Part shown: piece by piece, positions 1-5,868 of the stretch | How the letters are laid out: every line of letters starts with the position of its first letter | Numbering within the stretch: position 1 is the first letter of the stretch | Assembly (NCBI GenBank): GCA_017472105.1 | Contig: JAFUQY010000263.1 | Location: 1 to 6,799, forward strand | Length of the DNA stretch: 6,799 nt | Source of the DNA: Clostridia bacterium | Lineage (GTDB): Bacteria; Bacillota_A; Clostridia; Oscillospirales; CAG-272 | Direction of reading: 5' to 3' | Made by a program: the position numbers and the translations under genes | The notes under the pieces: generated by a model | The model's database searches: none | The model's input: the letters and a program-made list of their open reading frames with translations, nothing else | Told to the model about the DNA's origin: nothing

Positions 1-375
<375 letters not shown>

Positions 376-385
376 TCATGATTTT

Positions 386-411
386 CACAGCCGCTTCCCT
401 GCGGTACTGTG
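386..411 (-). promoter_or_regulatory. Stem-loop at the extreme 5' end of the gdhA leader
   Basis: An inverted repeat pairs CACAG-CCGC (386-394) with GCGG (401-404) and CTGTG (407-411), with a six-base loop and a two-base TA bulge. With the predicted gdhA start near 416, the hairpin would begin about five bases into the mRNA. A hairpin so close to the 5' end is a known way of protecting mRNA from 5'-end-dependent decay. Its role here is inferred, and it could also be a DNA operator. Confidence 0.5.
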
Positions 412-422
412 ATGACGGTATA

Positions 423-451
423 ATTATACACCGTTCGTCTTGAATTTGCAA
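423..451 (-). promoter_or_regulatory. Sigma-70/SigA-type promoter of gdhA
   Basis: Reading the minus strand, TTGCAA (451-446) and a perfect TATAAT (428-423) are separated by exactly 17 bases. The predicted transcription start is near 416, giving a leader of about 60 bases before the gdhA ATG. The -10 lies inside a perfect 12-base palindrome, GTATAATTATAC (418-429), so TATAAT is present on both strands. I see no matching plus-strand -35 for the second copy. Confidence 0.75.
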
Positions 452-453
452 GA
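438..453. promoter_or_regulatory. Dyad spanning the gdhA -35, possible operator
   Basis: TCTTG (438-442) and CAAGA (449-453) form an inverted repeat with a six-base spacer that completely contains the gdhA -35 hexamer. A regulator bound here would block RNA polymerase. The repeat is short, so chance is possible. Confidence 0.3.
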
Positions 454-497
454 TTTGACACAAGAAAATAACGTAGAAATGTCCCCATTCCGGATGT

Positions 498-526
498 CGG
501 ATTTTGTTGTATTTTCACAATATCCG
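498..526. repeat. Imperfect inverted repeat in the gdhA/XRE divergent spacer
   Basis: CGGATTTTGT (498-507) pairs with ACAATATCCG (517-526) at nine of ten positions around a nine-base centre. It lies about 80-110 bases upstream of the predicted gdhA start and about 90 upstream of the XRE -35. That placement suits an upstream regulator site for either gene. A T-rich stretch follows on the plus strand, but no transcript is predicted to end here, so I do not call it a terminator. The surrounding 460-610 is AT-rich with no gene. Confidence 0.4.
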
Positions 527-589
527 TGATTTATTTTTCGTTTATTCTTCCGCTTTATGAATACGATGCAAACGGCGTATCCAACATTC

Positions 590-620
590 TGTTGATTTTG
601 AAACAACAAATTGATTGTTG
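590..620. promoter_or_regulatory. Three TTGTTG-type half-sites at the XRE promoter, candidate operator
   Basis: TGTTG (590-594), CAACAA (604-609) and TTGTTG (615-620) alternate in orientation, so the middle copy forms a dyad with either flank. The right-hand dyad is CAACAA, five bases, TTGTTG. Its last three bases are the first three of the XRE -35 (618-623). Many XRE-family regulators repress their own promoter from such sites. Autoregulation here is inferred. Confidence 0.4.
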
Positions 621-646
621 ACTATTCCGGCAGGCTCCTGTATAAT
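618..646 (+). promoter_or_regulatory. Sigma-70/SigA-type promoter of the XRE regulator gene
   Basis: TTGACT (618-623) and a perfect TATAAT (641-646) are spaced by 17 bases. The start would be near 652, giving a leader of about 40 bases before the ATG at 692. This also rules out longer forms of the protein that would begin at a TTG at 611, upstream of the promoter. Confidence 0.8.
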
Positions 647-691
647 GAAATCACACCGGTGAATACAGAATACGAAACAGGAGAACGCAAT

Positions 692-1873
692 ATGACAATC
701 AGACTGAACGAAATCATGAAAACACTCAGACACCGTGACGGACGGACACAGGAGGAGCTTGCGCAGGCTCTCGGTGTTACGTCGCAGGCGGTATCGCGCT
801 GGGAAAAAGGCATCTGCTGTCCCGACATGGAGCTACTGCCGTCCATTGCGAATTACTTCGGCGTGTCGATTGACGAGCTGTTCGGATACGAAAACCGGCG
901 TGAACAGCGGGTGGATGAGCTGGCGTCGCGCATCAATGAGATGAACGCACTGAACAACGGCGTGGACATCAACATCGACGAATGCATTATGCTGGCCCGG
1001 TCCGCGATGCTTGAATTTCCCGAAAATGAAAAAATCATGCTGTCCCTCGCGTCGGTGCTGTACAATGCGGGCTACGTCCGGTACGGCGAATACCACCTGA
1101 TCGACGACGAAGGCTATAACATTTACGACGCGGAACGCCACCGTACCTACGCGGAATGGAAGGAAGCGATCCTGCTGTACGAAAAGCTGCTGCCAACCCT
1201 GCCCGAGGGAGATATGCGTCAGCAGGCAATCCGGTATCTGACCCAGCTGTACCTGAACACCGGAGAACACGGACGCGCTGCCGCTCTGGTGGAGACCCTG
1301 CCCGATCTGTACGGCTCGCGGGATTTCATCCGGATCAATGCATGCGACGGAAAGGATCATGCGGAAGCATACAGCGCGGCCCTTCTCAAAACGATCCGTG
1401 CCTCCGCGGAGCTGATGATCGGCTGTGTCCTCACATACGAGAGCAATCTGACTCCCCGGGAAAAGGCTGACGGAATAGAAAACGCCATCGGACTGTTTGA
1501 GCACGTTTGCCCCGACGGGAACTACGGCATCCATCACGGCTATATTGCCCGGATGTACACGCTTCTCTCGCTCTATCTCTGGCTCGACGGACGGCACGAT
1601 GACGCCTTTGCCGCACTGGATGAGTCCCTCAGTCAGTTCCAAAAGTGCCGTGCATGCTGTAAATCGGACGCCGCATTCTACACCTCTCCGCTGGTACGGC
1701 TGGTGAAGATCAATCCACCGCACAGCAACGATGCGAATGTTCCGCACACCGCCGCATACAGTCTCGCCGAGGACTGGCCGTGGTGGAGCGTGCAGGAGTA
1801 TTCCCTTGTACGGGACGAAATCCAGTCCGACCCGCGCTGGGCAGAATGGGTCGCGAAAACCAAAGCCGAATAA
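692..1873 (+). CDS. XRE-family transcriptional regulator with TPR-like C-terminal region
   Basis: The protein has 393 residues and is a predicted cytoplasmic DNA-binding regulator. Residues 5-63 are an HTH_3/XRE domain (TQEELAQALGVTSQAVSRWEKG, then LPSIANYFGVSIDELFG), with the recognition helix around SQAVSRWEKG. The rest is predicted all-helical with TPR-like helix pairs around 95-130, 153-200 and 262-315 (for example YAEWKEAILLYEKLLP and DDAFAALDESLSQF). It ends with a DP-W motif (SDPRWAEWV) common at the end of this clostridial group. No transmembrane segment or enzyme motif is visible. The start at ATG 692 follows AGGAG by eight bases and lies downstream of the promoter. The gene is monocistronic, with a terminator directly after it. 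Such proteins often sense a peptide or small ligand through the helical part, but the ligand and target genes cannot be read from the sequence. It may control itself and possibly divergent gdhA. Confidence 0.88.
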   Translation: MTIRLNEIMKTLRHRDGRTQEELAQALGVTSQAVSRWEKGICCPDMELLPSIANYFGVSIDELFGYENRREQRVDELASRINEMNALNNGVDINIDECIMLARSAMLEFPENEKIMLSLASVLYNAGYVRYGEYHLIDDEGYNIYDAERHRTYAEWKEAILLYEKLLPTLPEGDMRQQAIRYLTQLYLNTGEHGRAAALVETLPDLYGSRDFIRINACDGKDHAEAYSAALLKTIRASAELMIGCVLTYESNLTPREKADGIENAIGLFEHVCPDGNYGIHHGYIARMYTLLSLYLWLDGRHDDAFAALDESLSQFQKCRACCKSDAAFYTSPLVRLVKINPPHSNDANVPHTAAYSLAEDWPWWSVQEYSLVRDEIQSDPRWAEWVAKTKAE

Positions 1874-1878
1874 ACGAA

Positions 1879-1912
1879 AAGGACTGCTCCGTTCACCTGC
1901 GGGACAGTCCTT
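1879..1912 (+). terminator. Intrinsic terminator of the XRE gene
   Basis: AAGGACTG (1879-1886) pairs with CAGTCCTT (1905-1912), with partial pairing continuing inward (TCC/GGG). It begins six bases after the stop codon. The T tract after the stem is short (TTCTGC), so termination may be incomplete and some read-through into the sigma operon is possible. Confidence 0.7.
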
Positions 1913-1931
1913 CTGCATCTGCACGGATTTA

Positions 1932-1974
1932 TTTCAGAAAATTTTTCATGTTTTTTCATCAATTTCAAGTGAAA
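1932..1974. repeat. Helically phased TTTCA repeats ahead of the sigma operon
   Basis: TTTCA occurs at 1932, 1944, 1954 and 1963, with steps of 12, 10 and 9 bases. The two middle copies are part of a longer repeat, TTTTTCAT (1942-1949 and 1952-1959), at exactly 10 bases. An inverted TGAAA (1970-1974) closes a TTTCA-AG-TGAAA dyad. The roughly one-turn spacing puts all copies on the same DNA face, which fits a bent upstream element or tandem regulator sites. Confidence 0.45.
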
Positions 1975-2003
1975 AACGGTTTTCCGGTGCTTTGTATCTA
2001 TGA
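1970..2003 (+). promoter_or_regulatory. Candidate ECF-type promoter of the sigma/anti-sigma operon
   Basis: TGAAAAAC (1970-1977) resembles an ECF-type -35, and TTTGTATCTATGA (1991-2003) could carry the -10 at suitable spacing. No good housekeeping promoter was found between the terminator and the ATG at 2075. Autoregulation by the encoded sigma factor is typical of this gene class. The element was picked by eye and has no independent support in this window. Confidence 0.3.
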
Positions 2004-2027
2004 ACGGACAAAACGTTCCGCTTGCAT

Positions 2028-2037
2028 TTCTCGAGAA
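2028..2037. promoter_or_regulatory. Ten-base perfect palindrome in the sigma operon leader
   Basis: TTCTCGAGAA reads the same on both strands. It lies 24 bases before the sigma ribosome binding site and downstream of the candidate promoter. It might be a repressor site or may simply be chance. Confidence 0.2.
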
Positions 2038-2074
2038 TGAAAGCAAAATCGGCACTGCATAAGGAGATCAGCCC

Positions 2075-2587
2075 ATGGATGAACAGAATCTTGACGATAT
2101 CATTAAAAAGTATTCTCCGCTTGTATATACCATCGTATCCGGCATCCTCGGAAAAGAGAAAAAATCAGACATTGAAGAGGTGTGCTCGGACGTCTTTGCC
2201 GCATTCTGGTTTGCGGAAAAATACGATATGTCGGACGGCGGAATCCGCGCACTTCTTGTCACAATCGCCAGACATCACGCCATCAACCGTGCCAAACAGC
2301 TCCGCAGACATGTCTGGGAAGAACTCGATGAGGAAATCGCGGATGCCGGCTTCACGGACGACGAGGTACACGAAAAAATCCGGGCGGAAATCATCCGGGA
2401 AGCGATTGACTCCTTGACACCCCCGGACAACGAGATCTTCACCAGACGGTACTACTACTGCCAGTCTGTCAAAGAAATCGCAAAAGAACTCGGTGTAAAG
2501 CCGAAATATGTTGAAAACAGACTTTACTACACAAAATCAAAACTCCGTAAAGAACTCAAAAAACGAGGCATTGACGGATCAGATTGA
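2075..2587 (+). CDS. ECF-type RNA polymerase sigma factor
   Basis: This 170-residue protein has the normal length of an extracytoplasmic-function sigma factor. Region 2 covers roughly residues 10-78 (YSPLVYTIVSGILG, SDIEEVCSDVFAAFW, then IRALLVTIARHHAINRAKQLRR), binding core polymerase and the -10. Region 4 covers roughly 110-163, with a helix-turn-helix (QSVKEIAKELGVKPKYVENRLYYTKSKLRK) that would read the -35. The linker (about 80-110) is acidic, as is usual. The start follows AAGGAG (2061-2066) by eight bases. The gene is followed after 17 bases by the anti-sigma gene, so the two form one operon and should be translated together. By analogy with the family, the sigma factor is held at the membrane until a cell-envelope signal releases it. 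The target genes are not identifiable beyond possible autoregulation. Confidence 0.93.
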   Translation: MDEQNLDDIIKKYSPLVYTIVSGILGKEKKSDIEEVCSDVFAAFWFAEKYDMSDGGIRALLVTIARHHAINRAKQLRRHVWEELDEEIADAGFTDDEVHEKIRAEIIREAIDSLTPPDNEIFTRRYYYCQSVKEIAKELGVKPKYVENRLYYTKSKLRKELKKRGIDGSD

Positions 2588-2604
2588 TGAGGAGGAACAG
2601 TCAC

Positions 2605-3849
2605 ATGAAAAATTTCATCAATGAACTTCACAAGCTGACACCCGATCAGCTCCCGGGCATCGAACCCGTGAAACTTTCCGAAAAACAGATCGAACGCATC
2701 ACATCCCGCACAAAAGCCCGCATTGCAGACGCAGACCGCATCCAAAAGCCGTGCAGACGTCCCGTTTTCCGCCGTGCTGCCGCAATTGCCGCTGCCGCCG
2801 TACTGACCGCAGTCATGTCAACCACGGTGTTTGCCTTCCGTGACGCACTCGCCGAAACCGGCAGAATCATCCTCGACTTTTTCACGCGGGAAGAGGAAAT
2901 CATTGATCCGAAATCGGAGATGATTCATGCATCCGCCGTGGAAAGCGGGATCACGCTCGAAGCCGTCAAAGCCGTACGGGACGGGGACAACACCTACCTG
3001 TATGTCACGCTGACCAGCCACGACGGCGATTTTCCGGCAGGTCTGATCACCTGTGAAAGCTACACGCTGTACAAAACCGGCGAAGCAGTTCCCGTCACTC
3101 CGAAAAACGGGTACGGCGTCATGACGGAACGAAAGCTCGGAATGACCGGGTTACAGGCGGGCGATATCTTCGCTGACCTGCGCGATTGCCGGACGGACGC
3201 GATTGAGCTGTATCTGCCCGTCAGAATCACGGGTGAAGGGGAGTACCGCCTGACTGTGGATCATCTCATTTCGGTGACGGAGGAAATGCAATCCGGGTGT
3301 TATACCGGCAACCTGCTCAGCGAGCTGCTCGCAGAGGAACTGACCGTTGATTTTACCATCGACAGTGAGCTGGAACCGCTTGACAGAGCCGTGATCGAAT
3401 GTGACAGTGAATTCACCGTGAGCGGAGTGACGCTGAAACTTGACTGCATCACGGTTACGCCTCTGGAAATTATCGTGGATATCCGCGATGAGCTGGGCGA
3501 AACCATTGCGGTTGAAGGATGGAACACTCCCGCGCTCGACTGTCTTGGGCATTACAGCATGCTCTACAATTCCCTTCTGGCAGACATGCCCTATGACGCA
3601 GACGCCGCCCGGGAACTTTACACGCAGATCCGGCCGAAAGATTTTTATAATGTCAAAATCGCATTTACCGATGACCGGCTGACGATTGATGAGCAGAACA
3701 GTTACTGGGGACATAGCTTCGCGTCCGATCCGGGACTTTTCCGGCAGACCTTCCGCACCGATACGCCGGTATATCCTGTGGAAATTGCACGGATCTGGCT
3801 GGAAAACGTATCCGACCAAAACGACGTCATTGTCATCTGGGAAAAGTAA
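2605..3849 (+). CDS. Membrane-anchored putative anti-sigma factor (DUF4179/DUF5643-like)
   Basis: The protein has 414 residues. Residues 1-55 are a polar, basic cytoplasmic segment (KLSEKQIERITSRTKARI) expected to bind the sigma factor. Residues about 57-79 form one Ala/Val-rich transmembrane helix preceded by RRPVFRR, giving an N-in topology. The remaining roughly 335 residues would be outside the membrane. They look like two beta-rich modules: one starting near 108 (SAVESGITLEAVKAVRDGDNTYLYVTL), resembling DUF4179, and one near 266 (DSEFTVSGVTLKLDCITVTPLEIIVDI), resembling DUF5643. The classic zinc anti-sigma His-Cys-Cys motif is absent, so this is not a ZAS-type binder. The ATG at 2605 was chosen because AGGAGG (2590-2595) lies nine bases upstream. 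An ATG at 2587 that overlaps the sigma stop has no comparable site. Its role rests on operon position and topology rather than a recognised sigma-binding domain. Confidence 0.82.
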   Translation: MKNFINELHKLTPDQLPGIEPVKLSEKQIERITSRTKARIADADRIQKPCRRPVFRRAAAIAAAAVLTAVMSTTVFAFRDALAETGRIILDFFTREEEIIDPKSEMIHASAVESGITLEAVKAVRDGDNTYLYVTLTSHDGDFPAGLITCESYTLYKTGEAVPVTPKNGYGVMTERKLGMTGLQAGDIFADLRDCRTDAIELYLPVRITGEGEYRLTVDHLISVTEEMQSGCYTGNLLSELLAEELTVDFTIDSELEPLDRAVIECDSEFTVSGVTLKLDCITVTPLEIIVDIRDELGETIAVEGWNTPALDCLGHYSMLYNSLLADMPYDADAARELYTQIRPKDFYNVKIAFTDDRLTIDEQNSYWGHSFASDPGLFRQTFRTDTPVYPVEIARIWLENVSDQNDVIVIWEK

Positions 3850-3860
3850 ATCCCGCAAAC

Positions 3861-3901
3861 AAAAGAACTGCCTCAGATCCGTGATGATCCGGGGCAGTTT
3901 T
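3861..3901. terminator. Bidirectional intrinsic terminator between the convergent operon and G1PDH gene
   Basis: AACTGCC (3866-3872) pairs with GGCAGTT (3893-3899), and the stem extends inward (TCAGATC/GATCCGG, one mismatch) to a six-base CGTGAT loop. AAAA precedes the stem and TTTT overlaps its end, so each strand has a T run after the hairpin. It lies 11 bases after the anti-sigma stop and 8 bases beyond the minus-strand gene's stop, serving both. Confidence 0.88.
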
Positions 3902-3909
3902 CGTTATCT

Positions 3910-5187
3910 TCACTTCATTTCCGCAGCCTTGATGACTTTCAGGAGGCTGAGTCTGTTGCGGACGTAGGGTGCGTAGGTGAGGGTCTTTTCCGTGAATGCG
4001 TCTTCCGCAGGCAGGCCGATTTGAGCTGTCGTGCAGGTCGCGCCGGCGATTTTCAGCAGATTCTCGATCTCTTCAAGCTCCGGCAGATCCCGTGCGGCGT
4101 CGGCAATCTGTGCGAGTACCGCGTCGGCGTCGTCAATGCGGATTTTCGACAGGCTGGAGGACGCAGGCGTTCCGTCGGGCATGTTTTCTTTGAGAATGCC
4201 GTCGGTCAGCTCGCCGTAAACCGGTTCGAGATACGCGCGGTCCATGACCTTTTTTACATCAATCGCACGGATGGCGTCGATATCCACATTCGCAAGGTAC
4301 TTCTTGTACGTGCGCAGAACCGCGAGAAGTCCCACGGCGACCTTTTCTCCGTGCAGTGCGTCGGTGTCCTCGTTGAGCCGCGCCATTTCCCACAGATGGG
4401 ACATGTGATGCTCCGCACCGGACGCGGGACGGGAGTTACCCGCAAGCTGCATCGCAAGACCGGACAGAAGCAGGGCGTTCATGACCTTGGTGGTGTAGTC
4501 CTCGGCGGTGTACGCGTCCTTGTTGAACATCACTTCTCTGAGATCGTTCATGGCGTCCACTTCCAGACCGGCGATTTCTTCGCAGTAGTATTCTCCGGTG
4601 AGGATTCTGCCGATTTTCCAGTCGAAAAGGGAGGTATATTTGCCGAACACGTCGCCCACGCCTGCCGCGGTCAGTCTGTCGGGTGCGGTGCAGAATACGG
4701 CGGGAGATGCGAACACAGCGATCGGCGGTGCGGATTCAAAGGTGAGCTTCTGACCGTACCACGTCATCGCGGCAACACCGGACACAAATCCGTCAACGGA
4801 CGCGGCGGTGGGATAGGAAATGAACGGAATTTTCTTTTCAAACGCGCAGTAGCGGGTGATATCGTGCACGGAACCGGAGCCGCACGCGATGAGGACATCG
4901 GGCTTCACTTCGTCGATGAACGCGCCTACCTGTGCGGTGTAAACCTCGGTGGCGTGCGCGTGTCCGGAGACGGTGACCACCTCAGCGTCAAACTCTGCGG
5001 TGATATTGGCGGTGAATTTTCCGGTATTTTCGTCACAGACGATCACGGGAGACTTGAATCCGCGGCCGGCGATGTACTGCTTCATGGCGGATTCGCAGTT
5101 GTTGTCAACCACGCATTCGTCGGTGAGGAGGCTGTGCTTCTTCCCGCAGGTGCAGGAGGTCAGGAGCTTGGTTACGTTATCAAACAT
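3910..5187 (-). CDS. araM: sn-glycerol-1-phosphate dehydrogenase, AraM/EgsA family
   Basis: The predicted reaction is NAD(P)H-dependent reduction of dihydroxyacetone phosphate to sn-glycerol-1-phosphate in the cytoplasm. The protein has 425 residues, somewhat longer than the 394 of B. subtilis AraM. The nucleotide loop is GSGSVHD (103-109), followed by FISYPTAASVDGFVSG (122-137), as in the iron-containing alcohol dehydrogenase/dehydroquinate synthase superfamily. Probable metal ligands are Asp179 in GVGDVFGKYTS, His260 or His261 in SGAEHHMSH, and His279 in LHGEKVAVG. The N-terminus carries CTCGKKH (12-18). The start at 5187 has AAAGGA ten bases upstream. Extending to an earlier codon would leave no ribosome binding site. 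In B. subtilis the product feeds heptaprenylglyceryl phosphate synthesis with PcrB, but no such partner lies in this window. No arabinose genes are adjacent, so the name araM is by homology only. A plain glycerol dehydrogenase (GldA) is less likely given GVGDVFGKYTS and SGAEHH. Confidence 0.88.
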   Translation of the reverse strand: MFDNVTKLLTSCTCGKKHSLLTDECVVDNNCESAMKQYIAGRGFKSPVIVCDENTGKFTANITAEFDAEVVTVSGHAHATEVYTAQVGAFIDEVKPDVLIACGSGSVHDITRYCAFEKKIPFISYPTAASVDGFVSGVAAMTWYGQKLTFESAPPIAVFASPAVFCTAPDRLTAAGVGDVFGKYTSLFDWKIGRILTGEYYCEEIAGLEVDAMNDLREVMFNKDAYTAEDYTTKVMNALLLSGLAMQLAGNSRPASGAEHHMSHLWEMARLNEDTDALHGEKVAVGLLAVLRTYKKYLANVDIDAIRAIDVKKVMDRAYLEPVYGELTDGILKENMPDGTPASSSLSKIRIDDADAVLAQIADAARDLPELEEIENLLKIAGATCTTAQIGLPAEDAFTEKTLTYAPYVRNRLSLLKVIKAAEMK

Positions 5188-5217
5188 GGTATCTAAATCC
5201 TTTCGGCAGATTTTCGG

Positions 5218-5246
5218 TTCTGAATGGGACGGGCGATGCATAGAAT
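5218..5246 (+). promoter_or_regulatory. Weak candidate promoter for the DUF4830 gene
   Basis: TAGAAT (5241-5246) differs from the -10 consensus by one base. The segment 17 bases upstream, TTCTGA (5218-5223), is a poor -35. It is the best plus-strand candidate in the 94-base divergent spacer 5188-5281. I found no good minus-strand promoter for the dehydrogenase in this spacer. Confidence 0.3.
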
Positions 5247-5281
5247 CAAACAACTCAATGCAGGATTTACGGAGGATTCAT

Positions 5282-5773
5282 ATGTTTATCTGCACCGTAC
5301 GCGCCCATACGCTCAGGCTGTTCAGCATCATTGCCGTTTCGATCGCGGTTCTCTGCGCCGTGGTTCTCACAATCCCGGAATACGCCCCGGTTTCGACCAA
5401 AGCGGTTGCGGCAGAGGCGGAAAAATACAGCTATGACAAAATCAAAACGACGGATGATGCGGTGAAATTTCTCGCACAGTTCGGCTGGGAAGTCGACGGC
5501 ACTCCCGTGGAGGAAGTGAAGCTGAAAATCCCGGCGGAGTTTGACAAGGTGATGAACGCCTACAACGATCTCCAACGGAATCAGGGGCTCGATCTCTCGA
5601 AATACCGCGGCAAGGAGGTCACGCGCTGGACGTTCAAAGTCACCAACTACCCGGATTACAAGGGGAACGTGATGGCGAACGTGATCGTGTACAAGAACAA
5701 GGTCATCGCGGGGGATATCTGTTCCGCGGACGTGACCGGGTTCATCTACGGCTTTGCCGGTGCGAAAAAATAA
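5282..5773 (+). CDS. DUF4830 domain protein with N-terminal membrane anchor or signal
   Basis: This 163-residue protein has no known function. Residues 1-12 are short and basic, and residues about 13-32 (LFSIIAVSIAVLCAVVLTIP) are one hydrophobic helix. There is no lipobox. A signal-peptidase site after an AxA near 42-45 (AVAAEAE) is possible, so the protein is either membrane-anchored or secreted. Residues about 54-158 match the DUF4830 pattern I know from Clostridia: TTDDAVKFLAQFGWEVD, EEVKLKIPAEFDKVMNAYNDLQRNQGLDLSKYRGKEVTRWTFKVTNYPDY and VIVYKNKVIAGDICS. It is probably a small compact exported domain. No catalytic motif is apparent. The start is set by GGAGG (5271-5275) six bases before the ATG. 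The gene is divergent from G1PDH and stands alone. The family assignment is from memory of its motifs. Confidence 0.85.
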   Translation: MFICTVRAHTLRLFSIIAVSIAVLCAVVLTIPEYAPVSTKAVAAEAEKYSYDKIKTTDDAVKFLAQFGWEVDGTPVEEVKLKIPAEFDKVMNAYNDLQRNQGLDLSKYRGKEVTRWTFKVTNYPDYKGNVMANVIVYKNKVIAGDICSADVTGFIYGFAGAKK

Positions 5774-5786
5774 CTCTACGGGAAGT

Positions 5787-5815
5787 ATTATAGCACAAGT
5801 GCCGCCGTGATGCAA
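5787..5815 (-). promoter_or_regulatory. Extended -10 promoter motif pointing antisense into DUF4830
   Basis: Reading the minus strand, TTGCAT (5815-5810), a 17-base spacer and TATAAT (5792-5787) are seen, with the TGC of an extended -10 immediately before. The predicted start near 5780 is seven bases past the DUF4830 stop. A transcript would run antisense through all of DUF4830 and could continue into the G1PDH gene at 5187 as a leader of nearly 600 bases. No hairpin-plus-T-run was seen on this strand before 5187. The motif match is good; its activity is inference. Confidence 0.5.
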
Positions 5816-5868
5816 GCTTTTTCCGCCATCCGCTGATTTTTCGTAGATCGCTTCAGGCGCGAACGACA

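Noticed and set aside
611..691. 27-residue N-terminal extension of the XRE protein from a TTG
   Set aside because: It would begin upstream of the promoter -10 at 641-646 and lacks a ribosome site. ATG 692 has AGGAG at the right distance.
833..1924. Long minus-strand reading frame (363 codons) opposite the XRE gene
   Set aside because: It is a mirror of the XRE coding frame, its product resembles no family, and there is no ribosome binding site. The plus-strand protein has clear HTH motifs and a fitted promoter and terminator.
4021..5196. Long plus-strand reading frame (391 codons) opposite the G1P dehydrogenase
   Set aside because: It is low-complexity Gly/Val/His/Arg-rich antisense translation with no recognisable domain. 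The minus strand encodes a clear AraM-family enzyme.
5188..5253. 22-residue N-terminal extension of the G1P dehydrogenase
   Set aside because: There is no ribosome site upstream of it, and the family starts near MFDNVTKLL, which has AAAGGA upstream.
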